Of a stretch of 64,000 bases of DNA, positions 1 through 11,931 are shown in pieces. A model generated the notes under the pieces. That model saw only the letters and a list, made by a program, of their open reading frames with translations. It ran no database searches and was not told the DNA's origin. Every line of letters begins with the position of its first letter. The first letter of the stretch is position 1. Source of the DNA: Druceiella hillmani (Eukaryota; Arthropoda; Insecta; Lepidoptera; Hepialidae); NCBI GenBank assembly GCA_039881145.1, contig JAYKKI010000005.1, positions 23,431,501-23,495,500 on the forward strand, written 5' to 3'. The position numbers and the translations under genes are program-made.

Positions 1-689
1 GATGCTTGTTATCAGAATAGGTTATAACAACTTATTATGATCCACTTTGAAGTTCATTGTTATCAATAATATAATTATAAAACAATTGAGAGAATTTAAA
101 CTAACTAAAACACGAGGCATATTATATTGTCTGTAGCAACCAATGTTCGGTCCGTGCATACTCTTGATAAATATAGCAATATAGTAGAGAAATAGTAGAA
201 TACTAGATTTTCACTATTTATAAGCCTGTACTCATAATTTTTAAATTATATATGATTTTGGGACAGTTCTTCATAAATTTCAAATAAGTTTTGGAGATAA
301 AATTGTAAGCACCGTTTACTGTATTATACAAAGGTACTTAGAATAATTCGAAGACATCAATGAGTAATGAGTAAATTATCAGTATAATCAATTTTTCTCT
401 CTATAAAATAAACGATGCACGAGAAAAATACGAAGGATATGAAAAAAATGCGAAAGTACGAAAAAAATAAGTACGAAAGATACACAGAATCATTCGAAGA
501 AGACAAATGAAACAATATTTCATCGTAATGTCACAGGCTCCACGATGTTCAAACTTCAGTTATAATATATTTTGAATGAGAAGTTTGTCATATTTTAAAC
601 AACGGAAATCTCCCATTAAACCCTTCACGTCTTTAGTCTTCCATTAAATAGCTAAGTTATTGAAAAATCGATATAAATATAAGCGAACA
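1..689. other. AT-rich sequence, no gene seen
   Basis: AT-rich DNA with short A/T runs. I see no long open frame, no splice-bounded exon and no repeat that I recognise. Confidence 0.6.
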
Positions 690-945
690 AGAGGAAAAAC
701 TTAAACCCGAACACGGAAAAAATAACTGAAAATACCAAACACATACATAGCCAGTGAAATTCATAACGTTATATACCCTAGGACACTCTTTGGATCAAGA
801 CGAATCTAAGAACACCTCATTTGTTGAAATCACTTTAATAATTTAGTCTATATGAGAGAACAAACTCCTCACATACATTCATACATAGCCTGTAAAATTC
901 ATAACTCTTCCTCTGCCCGTAGTTGGGTAAAAATGAGTAATTCGA
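690..945 (-). repeat. Dispersed repeat family R1, single-monomer copy
   Basis: Read on the minus strand, this matches the array at 14803-15345. Shared phrases are 'tatgaatttcacaggct', 'agactaaactactaaag', 'caacaaatgaggtgt', 'agattcgtcttgatcc' and 'cctagggtatataacg'. One full monomer lies between two 'aattcataac' blocks. The flanking phrases 'acccaactacgggcagagg' on one side and 'ccgtgttcgggtttaag' on the other are also shared in form with the second copy, so they are probably part of the element. The class is unknown and no coding sequence is present. Confidence 0.7.
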
Positions 946-1704
946 AAGGTTTTGTTTTTTTTGTAATGTATTTAAAAAAAAACAAAATCTAACCTAGCAA
1001 TCTATGTAACTTCACAGAATATTTAATATCATTTCCATAACTATTATTCCACACATATAAATTCATGGTAAGGTTAGATATTCAGTCCAAATGGAATTAT
1101 TGCGTTTTTATGCCTCCATAGTAAATAGAGATATTCAGAGGAATTTCCACTAGTGCATCAACATATAACTAAGGAGACATTAAACAAAAATACCATTATC
1201 CATAACGTTTAACTAAAATGCTTCCTTTCAGCTGGTTATTCATGAAAAATTGTTGCCAACTATTATAGAATGATGAAAATTGAAAGGAAAATGAGAAAAC
1301 CCAATTAGCAATTACCTTTTAACCGTAATTTCTCTAGTTGACTATGTCACAGTCAAACCTTATTAAAATTCTAGTCCATTATATTTCATATAAAAAACAG
1401 CTACCTCAAACCATCATCACATCACATGACATCATTTAATTCGGATATTTACGAATTCAAAAACCCATCTATTATAGACATATATACGAATGTCACCATA
1501 TAAATTAATTATATGTTTTGTATCTTCAATATTTTCAGTACCAAAACAGAAAGTCGAAATAAAAAGGACAAATAGAAAAGGCCAAAGAAGATTTAAAAAA
1601 AAAGAAATCTAAGCCAACAAAAAAGTATATAAATTATGTTATTTTGTTTTGTCTACTTCTCTCTATCTATTGTAAATCTGTATCTACAACTGTAGAAAAT
1701 TCAG
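946..1704. other. AT-rich sequence, nothing recognised
   Basis: AT-rich, with poly-T and poly-A runs near 950-985. I see no gene or clear repeat. Confidence 0.55.
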
Positions 1705-4124
<2,420 letters not shown>

Positions 4125-4130
<6 letters not shown>

Positions 4131-4195
4131 CAGCTGCGACAAGATGGCGAAAGAGCGCGCCTCATACTACACGGCGCGGTCCGCTGCAAACTCAA
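4125..4195. promoter_or_regulatory. GC-rich patch with a YY1/Pho-like motif
   Basis: A roughly 70-base GC-rich patch in AT-rich surroundings, about 45 bases inside the presumed first intron of the MADF gene. It contains 'gacaagatggcgaa' (4138-4151), which resembles the YY1/Pleiohomeotic core (AAGATGGCG; reverse complement GCCATCTT), and several CG dinucleotides. It could be a promoter-proximal or intronic regulatory element. No expression evidence is available. Confidence 0.4.
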
Positions 4196-4236
4196 CGTTA
4201 AGAAAAAAATAAAAAATTATAATATTAAATTCTCAC

Positions 4237-4369
4237 CACTGGACATTGTAGTTTCCTTCAGGACAGCGTTCCAGGCCGCATCCTTCAGCTCCTGATCCTT
4301 ATATTCGACTGCCGTCGTCTGCCACAAACAGGGGTACTTCTTAACAGTTTCTATGAAATGTTCCATCAT
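4237..4369 (-). CDS. First coding exon of a MADF-domain (Adf-1-like) protein, partial
   Basis: The minus strand reads MMEHFIETVKKYPCLW, then a stretch with EYKDQELKDAAW, then NAVLKETTMSSG. This is the N-terminal part of a MADF domain: the F-I-E-x-V-K-x-x-P-C-L-W helix, the Y-K-D acidic pair and the A-A-W-N helix are all in place. MADF proteins are Myb/SANT-like DNA-binding or adaptor proteins; Drosophila Adf-1 is the type member. The frame ends at a donor reading G|GTGAGA (GT at 4235-4236), giving a phase-1 intron. Two tandem ATGs (4367-4369 and 4364-4366) are candidate starts. The frame stays open upstream to a TAG near 4385. The exon is GC-rich relative to its flanks and only 44 codons long. 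The rest of the domain, which should supply the R-W and L-R-x-x-Y helix, must lie in later exons that I could not find. Confidence 0.8.
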
Positions 4370-4823
4370 CAACACTTCCAACGCCAGTTTGAATAGATGT
4401 AACTAGTCGGCCCAAACTTAGACCCTTAAATGGAAATAACTTTGATTATAGGAGAAATGATTACAGGAATCTAAATTGTTACGAGCAATATACGTTCTAA
4501 GAGTGTTTGATAATAGGACATCTGTGTATGTTTCGATACACTTTTAAGTAATGATTGCTGAAGCGAAAATATCAAAGCGAAGTTTCATCAGTAACCGGAA
4601 AGGAACTTCTAGAATCGTTTTAAATTGGAACACTTAAAGGGTTTCAACTAGCAATTTAATACAAAAAACTCTGTTCGGGTATTCAGACTGGCAGTTCGAA
4701 ACTTTGAACTTAGGCCCTTACAACGACCAGTACGAAAGTGTGTCCGCAATTCAAATACATGGACGAATCCAACACAGATTCCAGAGTTTATCTCTCAAAA
4801 TAAAGCAGGAAAGGGACACGAAG
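4370..4823. other. Probable 5' UTR or upstream intron of the MADF gene
   Basis: AT-rich sequence between the MADF start codon and the GC island. It probably holds the 5' UTR and perhaps a 5' intron. No TATA box or exon boundary can be assigned with confidence. Confidence 0.35.
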
Positions 4824-5207
4824 CTAAGCGATGGCTCGCGCTGAGAAAGCGTAGGGAGGGTTATTTGAAAAGCGTAAACGATGATAAAGTATAAAACGTG
4901 CGTCCGTTAGGAGTACGGAATGGAATGTGCGGCCGGCGGCGGGCTGGGTGGCGGCGCCGCGCGGCGCGGTGCGGGTGCGGCGCGGGCCCGCTCGCAGTGG
5001 ACTCGCCCGCGCTCGGCGCCGCGTCCCCGTCGCGCCCCGCCGCCAGTCGCCGGCCGCCTCCCAGTACGCACGTACTCGCTCTGCGCTTCGACTTTTTTCT
5101 AAATTGAGAATATACTTTCGTATTTTAATGCGGATGCAACCATTTATTAGGGAACGCGTGTCGTGCATTGCGGCTTTTCTCTGCAGGGTGGCTTGGGTGA
5201 CCTTCAA
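4824..5207 (-). promoter_or_regulatory. GC/CpG-rich island, candidate promoter of the MADF gene
   Basis: The core (about 4925-5075) is very rich in CG dinucleotides and GGCGGC/CGCCGC runs, the strongest base-composition break in the window. It lies about 550 bases upstream of the minus-strand MADF start codon, where a promoter and non-coding first exon would be expected. Open frames cross it on both strands, up to 127 codons on minus and 106 on plus. They are low-complexity Arg/Ala/Gly/Pro frames produced by GC richness, and I do not consider them coding. It could instead, or also, drive a plus-strand transcript. Confidence 0.5.
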
Positions 5208-8200
5208 TAGTAGTTTATATATTATTCAATATTTACATCGATTATAGTTTCTATAATTGTGCTCTTGTATTGAATGAACAGTGAATCGATGAATGGAAAC
5301 ACGCTTCCGGATCCTATTGGTAATTCCGAATTGTATTCCCTATGTTACGAATCTAGGAAATTTTAAAACGGAAAACATAACAAATTAAAACAAAGACTCT
5401 TTCTAACCAGCTCTTATAAGTAAATAACCGATTTCAACATTCTGTTGCCTTTTGGTTGCCTATCAACTAATATTTATCTTCAGCCTCAGTTAACATAAGT
5501 AATTACACTTATGCAAAATCCAATTCCATCATTGTTACATATCAACAGTAACGTAAGTTGTAACAATTCTCTTTATGTGAGAAAATTGAGCGTAACTCTA
5601 GGAATGTAACCTGAGTAGATCCTAACCACAAGAGAAGGTCGTTTATTTCTCGGTCGTACTGAGTGTTGCTGGCAAAGAATACCGAACATGAATCCTTTTA
5701 TCACCTGGTAACTTATACCGGTAATTTAATTCAAAATCCCGGAAGGATTGAATATTAGCGATTCGAAATTCGAAGTTTGAATATAGGCCTCATAATAAGT
5801 TATTCGAAAACGTGTTCGTAATTCAAATTTATGAATGAATTCAATAAGGATATCAAAATTTAACTGTAAAAATACAGATGTAAAGTGACACTATGGCTTG
5901 TGATATATACCCTGTAATTCCCTTTCTTAGAGGATACTGACTTCTTAAATTACTTACCTAATAAATAATCTTTTCCTCTCGCTCATCACAAAACAAAAAT
6001 TGGAGTCTAAGTATTTATTAGTATCTGTTTGGTGTGCTCGACTCAAACCTAATAAACGGTGTTCTCTACGCGCACTTCACATACGAACAAAATGAATATC
6101 ATGTAATTTGACAGTTAATCACCCAAATAGGCTTCATATAAAAAGTGTAAAAAAATTATAAATCCGCTTAAGCAGTCAGATATTTTAATTTTCAAACAGT
6201 AAGTAATTATATCTTAAAAAACAACTCAACACCTATGAACAAAGGAAACATAAAGTGAAATATTTAAAAAAATTAGATTATTATTCAATAGTTATAGGTC
6301 TAGAATTCATCAAAATAAAAATCGAATGAATATCAAATTATAAATACACTAGTGCCAAAATTGTTTCTTGCTCTAAATTTCACTTCAATCGACAAATTTC
6401 AAATACGCATTCGATGCCGTCAAAATATTCAATATTACTTTAATCTATAATCACCCCCCGAAAAGTATAATTTAAAGGGGTACAATTTAATTTAAACAAT
6501 TCCACAAAGAAATGTAACTGACGTCACATTTGGTTATTGAAAATGTCTACACGATTTTAATTTATATTTTAATGTGCCAATTTTTAAAGAAATTCATTAT
6601 GGGCGGACACAAGATGGCGGCCAAACATTTAATTCAAACTAGTTGGCCCTTGCTAATAATTCGCAAGTCACCGAATGATACTATAGTGTGAAAATAAGTA
6701 AATAAAAGGTATTTTATTTTAAAAAGCAATAAAAGTCTTGTAAAAAGTTGTCAAAAATTTATGACCTGTTTTACATAATTATTGTTCAAACGACTGTCTT
6801 AGATGTTTGTCTGTAGATGGCACTATTAAGAATATAAACACCTTTGAAAAGTAATATATAGAGAATTTAAAAAATTGAAAAAAATATAATTGTGTATTTA
6901 TTTTTCAAAATCAGCGGTGAAGGTAATCTTCAAAATGATAGTTCAATAATTGGTTTTGGTGAAGTATTAAGAGATATATGGCATGCCGACAAAAAACCTT
7001 TGAGAAATAATGTAATGAGATAACCATTTCACGGAAACTTACTATCATACGTATAAAAGTACATCAAAATTAATCTAGTGATTAAGTGTTAAAAAGTACA
7101 AATATACAATTAAAGAAATGTACTATGCATACCAACACTGTCAGCAGTCTGTGAGCAGTGCAAATATGAAGAAGATCCTGTTCAAGGTGCCTTCCGTTAC
7201 TACCAACTAAGGATCTTGGAATAATACGCCCTCCCAATACAACGATCGCAATAAATAACACCACTATGGACAACTTTAATATACTTATTTTAAATTATTT
7301 CATTGTCATATTTTAGTTTATAACTTTTTTTCCGTTTTTAATGTGATTCGAGTACGCGTTCTCTTGACTGGACGCAATTGATTGTTTGTAGACACAATAA
7401 GCCACTGGAAAACTTAAAATTTATTTTAGCCTTGATAAAGATCTGCATTTTGTTAGTTATTTTATTAATCTAGAGAAAATAAATTTTCATTCACTCAAAT
7501 GAAATAACCTTGACTGGGCCCTTTGTAGATTTGTTATACATAACTTTACTTTAATTATGTTCGTACAACAAATGTAATTTTAGTGACTGGTACCTTGATA
7601 GAATCGAGTGTCACACTTATTCATTTATTCAATAATACTCGATTCCCGCATAATTTCCGTGCAGCTAAATTCCTGTATGTAAACGTAAAAATAAAACCTA
7701 AAATGTACGCACCACGCTTCTTTATTGTTTATTAACTATGCAATTGTAACACACAATGCAAGTGCAATTGTTAACAGCAGAAAGCAGAGTAAAGAATATC
7801 TGCAGAAAACGAAAGAGTTTTTGTAGAAAATTGTTTATACAAATTGAAATACTTGTCCAATCTTTAGGAAAGTCAATTATTTTTTATTATGAAAGTTAAC
7901 CAAAGAAAAATCATTTAATAATTACATCCTTTAGAGTGTTCTAATTCATTCATATGTGCAGACTAATGGACGGGTAAGCATGTCATTTTTCAAAGACAAA
8001 TTTAGAAAATGATAAATATTTTAAAAGGAAGTCTCACCTTTTCGAAAATCTAATATCAACGTTAATTACTTGCAAAATTACCAGACTTATAATTACAAAA
8101 CTCGAGGCTAATCGATAATGAAACACTAGGGGTATGAAAATACAATGAAATTATATTTAAACAAATAATTACCTTTGTATTTATTATATTAAGGCTCTTG

Positions 8201-8397
8201 ATGACATAGTGGGTATGAAACTGAAGCCTTACTTTTTATTTTATCTCACTGATCTTCATTGAACTTTACATTCATTGGTCGCCCACCAACCATAGTTTAT
8301 TGGTCTGCCGTACTTATCGAAAATGGAGTGCTTAAACGACAGCAAACTGCTAAGTACCTAAACTCTTGGCTATCACCATTAGACTGATTAGATTGTT
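5208..8397. other. AT-rich sequence with one YY1-like site, no gene
   Basis: No exon or transposable element is recognised. At 6609-6622 there is an AAGATGGCGGCC match to the YY1/Pho consensus. A 63-codon minus-strand frame near 7082-7273 has a hydrophobic start but no ATG and is not supported. Confidence 0.5.
6609..6622. promoter_or_regulatory. YY1/Pho-like motif
   Basis: The sequence 'acaagatggcggcc' contains the full AAGATGGCGGC core bound by YY1-type zinc-finger proteins (Pleiohomeotic in insects). It sits just downstream of 'gggcggac' in otherwise AT-rich DNA. A second, weaker match lies at 4138-4151. Confidence 0.35.
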
Positions 8398-8401
8398 ATC
8401 T

Positions 8402-8461
8402 CCGTTCGTCCTCAATAAGTAACATATGTTTCATTACATGTCACCTATTGAGGACGAACGG
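8402..8461. repeat. Short inverted repeat (24-bp arms)
   Basis: Arms 8402-8425 and 8438-8461 pair over 24 bases with two mismatches around a 12-base loop. The outer 16 bases (ccgttcgtcctcaata) are a perfect match. It is probably a MITE remnant or another foldback. Confidence 0.8.
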
Positions 8462-9284
8462 ATAAAATTAATCCAACAGAAAACTGTTCATAAGTACGCC
8501 CCTTGAAAAGGGTTGAAAGATAAAAATGAAGGTATAACCCAAAAAAAGCTCAATATTTAATATTTAAATGGCTTAACGATATATGTTAGACCACTACGAT
8601 ATACGATATACGTATAAACATACATGTACAATGTATGCACGAACAAGCAAATTGTTGCTCAGTTCATGTTATAACTAAAATACGAATGTGACCGTTTAAT
8701 TAAAAAGTAACATAATTAAAACATTTTTGACCACAACAATCTAACAATGTGAAATTAGGCAAGAAACTTAAAAATAATGTATATTAATTTGATTACAAAT
8801 TGTTATGAAATAATGACTTAAGTGCCAAACATATGTCGTAAAGGCTATGTGACAAAAATAGAAGATAATAGATTCCAATCCCATCTAAACCAAAAAAAAA
8901 TATTTTACGTGTTTTTTTCTTTTTAAGTAAAATTCATAATTACGAAAAGATATATTCATCAATTATGTCTACTGTTCAAGATTAGCGTAGAATAAAACCA
9001 TTCAAATATTATATATCTTTGGATCGAAAATTGGGATTTGAATATTTAAGTATGATGATCTTGATTAGTCAAAGACAGAATAATCAATTTACCTGTTGCT
9101 ACTTACTTAGTATCAGTGCTGATTCAATGTTATATGCCACTCGGGGCACTGAATTCACCGTTGTTACGTAATTTTTATATAAAGAAATAAAATGAATATA
9201 CTACGTTACAATTTTATCCAGCGCCAAGCCGCAGTTACTACTATACTAGAACGTAATACGTGTTTCACGTGAATTAAAAGCAAT
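8462..9284. other. AT-rich sequence, nothing recognised
   Basis: No gene, exon or repeat family that I can support. Confidence 0.55.
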
Positions 9285-9390
9285 AAAGGAGAGGCGGGCC
9301 ATTCCCGCCCGCCGTGAAAACGGGGCTCACAGATGTCGTAGCGGCAACTGAGTGCTACGAGCGCTCCACCACTGCTGCCTGCGCCATTTC
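9285..9390. promoter_or_regulatory. GC-rich island, candidate conserved noncoding element
   Basis: About 105 bases that are markedly GC-rich against AT-rich flanks. It includes a small hairpin of GCGGG/CCCGC type near 9295-9315 and several CG dinucleotides. A minus-strand ATG opens only ten codons before a stop, so it is not an exon by that frame. Function is unknown; the composition suggests constraint. Confidence 0.35.
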
Positions 9391-10817
9391 AGGCGTGAAA
9401 GTTTAGATATATACATTGAATATTTAAATTCAAGAATTCAATTCCGGAAACATTGAAAATAAAAAGAATCTTATTTGAGTTTCAGATAAAGTAAAGATTC
9501 TCAATTTAATCCGTATGCGTTTCAGTTAATTTTTTTTACTCATAATATGTTTAGAATAAGCTTTTTGTATTTAGTAGGATGATCCTGTTGTAGCATCGTC
9601 AAATTATGTATAAGTAAACATGTATATTACCACATAATATTAAATATGATTATCACAATAACAAATATGATTGCGCTAACATGCTATTTTCGTATTAATT
9701 TACCTACAATAAAAATTTAAAAAAAACACCTAATATATTAAATGTCCACTTTCTTATTCCGTAAGCAAAAAAAACTTTATTTCCACATTTTGTAGTTGGC
9801 ACAAAACTAATGTATGAATGTACTTACCACCAGAACTATCTTAAAAACAGATTCGTTCTTAAAAACAGGTCGGTTCTATAGTCGCATTATTGTTACTGCT
9901 ATTAACTCGTTTACATATTTATTTAATTATAATATTCTACTGTGAAACTAAAGCGCTCACCGATCAATTGAAATTTGTAGAAACCACGAAATTCACCATC
10001 GTTACTTATTTTTATGTAACCAAAAAAAATGTACATTCAATTATCATTTCTATCCCTGGTATTAATACTATCCCTGGTATATGGATAATTCTATACCTTG
10101 TATATAATAGCATGTTATTTTTTAAAATGCGGTATTGCAATTCTATACAATACGTATAACAAAATTGTAACAAGAATATGTCTGTGCGTGCATCACCCAT
10201 AAACTACTGGATGGATTTTAATTTTACTTTGTAGTTTTATAATTTAGAATGTTGCTAAAATGATTATTCCTTGCGGGATTGAGCAAACGTAACTATAACG
10301 TACATGAATGTTTCAGCACGTATAAAATATTTTTATATGTTGAAATATCACTATAATAATATTAATTTTTTTAAAAAGTTTCACTCATACATCAACTAAA
10401 CCTTTTACAATATTGTATTTCAATTAATACTTTAACGCGGACTTAATTGCATAAGATACAGTTAGTGAATTTCGTCGTCAATTTGGGTGACTTAAAAATT
10501 TCAACGAAAAATGCTCATTCGTTATAAAGCTCGACAAACGGTGTTTGTATTGAAAAAAATTAAAATATTGCCTGTAATTTTAACTATTTAGTCATAAATA
10601 TCAGTAAATAGACACTACGACACGACTAAAAGGGTAACATCACAACATACACGCGAACGGAACCACGAGCAAAAGCCAGTTTAGTATATAAATTATTAAA
10701 TATATTTTTCCCCCATATCTAAACATCTATGTCTCGATACGTAATTAAAATTAAAATAAAATAATTATAACATAAGTTCCTTTTAGTAACTGTATTTTCT
10801 ACTCATCTACATAGAAA
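9391..10817. other. AT-rich sequence, no supported gene
   Basis: Open frames of up to 89 codons at 9890-10200 are AT-rich, overlap on both strands and carry no recognisable motif. At 10048-10082 the phrase 'atccctggtat' occurs twice. Confidence 0.5.
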
Positions 10818-10972
10818 ATCTTACATCCAGACTCATATAAGTTACGTTCACAACCAGATATTTATATGTTCCGACTCATATACGAGTATAATTTAATATG
10901 TTAAGTTCACACTCGACTCATATACGAGTTCGACTCATATATGTTCGACTCAAATACGAGTATATTTACCAT
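10818..10972. repeat. Cluster of near-palindromic ACTCATATACGAGT motifs
   Basis: The 14-mer ACTCATATACGAGT (or close variants) recurs about five times between 10826 and 10965, spaced irregularly. Each is itself nearly palindromic (ACTCRTATAYGAGT). This could be an irregular satellite or a cluster of dimeric factor sites. Confidence 0.6.
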
Positions 10973-11221
10973 TCTGATAGACTCATTACAAATACTTCAC
11001 TTTAGAATAAATATATAGATTCATTTATTTAATGTGGATTGTGTTTTTTGTCTCATATACATTTAACATTAAAATTTCCTTGGTTTTGTATAGATATTAA
11101 TAACCTCAAATATTTTAAACATTTTCTCTTTATCTTATTATGTACTATATTCGTATATATAACGAAAATTTTGCTCAATTTCCTTTTTTTTTCTTTAATA
11201 TTCTTCAAAAATTTCGTCGTC

Positions 11222-11422
11222 GCCGCGGTGTATTGGGTTGATCACAAGGCATACGGCCTATGACGACGCAGCGCACCGCGGAGACCCGGGTTCGATTCCC
11301 GGCCGTTCGTCGAGCGGGGCTGGACGGGTGTTATGGTTGGCTGTAAGAGATTGCTCACGTAGCAATAAGTCCGCCATATGTATCAATTAGATACATTAAA
11401 GTGGATAAATAAATAAATAAAT
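11222..11422 (+). mobile_element. tRNA-derived SINE with target-site duplications
   Basis: A 201-bp element with a GC-rich head and an A-rich tail. The head contains a good RNA polymerase III B box in 'gggttcgattcccgg' (11288-11302) and a degenerate A box near 11229-11245. The body carries 'aataagtccgccatatgtat', a tail motif resembling lepidopteran SINE/LINE 3' ends. It finishes with (ATAA)n-type repeats. Flanking direct repeats 'aaaaatttcgtcgtc' (11207-11221) and 'aaaaatttcgtagtc' (11423-11437) differ at one of 15 positions, as expected for LINE-driven retroposition. It has no coding capacity. Confidence 0.85.
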
Positions 11423-11437
11423 AAAAATTTCGTAGTC

Positions 11438-11776
11438 TGATAAAATGTATCGTGTTAAAATTTGGAATACATATATAATGATACCACAACGAATAACATG
11501 CAAAAAAGTATTAAAAAAAGTTATTTTAACTCAAATGGGTCTCCGACTAAAAAACAATTGCTCCGATATTTTTTTTAGAACGTAAACCCTTAAAGTTAAG
11601 ATCAGATTTTTTTAATTTGGTGATATCAACAACAGGAAACATAATATAATAAATGATTCTTCATTCAAAAATCAATTGAGTTGTTTTGGGTAAATCTACA
11701 ACTTGACTTCATGTTCTTATATCGACAAAATTCACTAACTGTATATTATGGAATCCAGCAGTTTTAGTTTTACTTT
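11438..11776. other. AT-rich sequence, nothing recognised
   Basis: No gene or repeat seen. Confidence 0.55.
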
Positions 11777-11931
11777 ATCCAAGACTCACTTCTTTTCGTA
11801 ATTATTGGTCCAAATGCACCTTTGTGCGAGGATACACTTATTATATCTTATATATATATATATATAATAAGTGTATCCTCACATAAAGGTGCATTTGGGC
11901 CAATAATTACGAAAAGAAGTGAGTCTTGGAT
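11777..11931. mobile_element. 155-bp foldback hairpin (MITE-like)
   Basis: Two arms of about 69 bases (11777-11845 and about 11863-11931) are inverted copies with only three mismatches, all transitions, around a short AT spacer. The outer sequence starts 'atccaagactcacttctttt'. The near-identity suggests recent origin or maintenance by gene conversion. No clear target-site duplication is visible. If transcribed it would form a long perfect hairpin. Confidence 0.85.

Noticed and set aside
4824..5247. Open frames of 60-127 codons across the GC island on both strands
   Set aside because: Low-complexity Arg/Ala/Gly/Pro content explained by GC richness, overlapping on both strands, with no domain.
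7082..7273. Minus frame with a hydrophobic start resembling a signal peptide
   Set aside because: There is no ATG (the first codon is TTG), the frame hits a stop just upstream, and no splice acceptor is visible.
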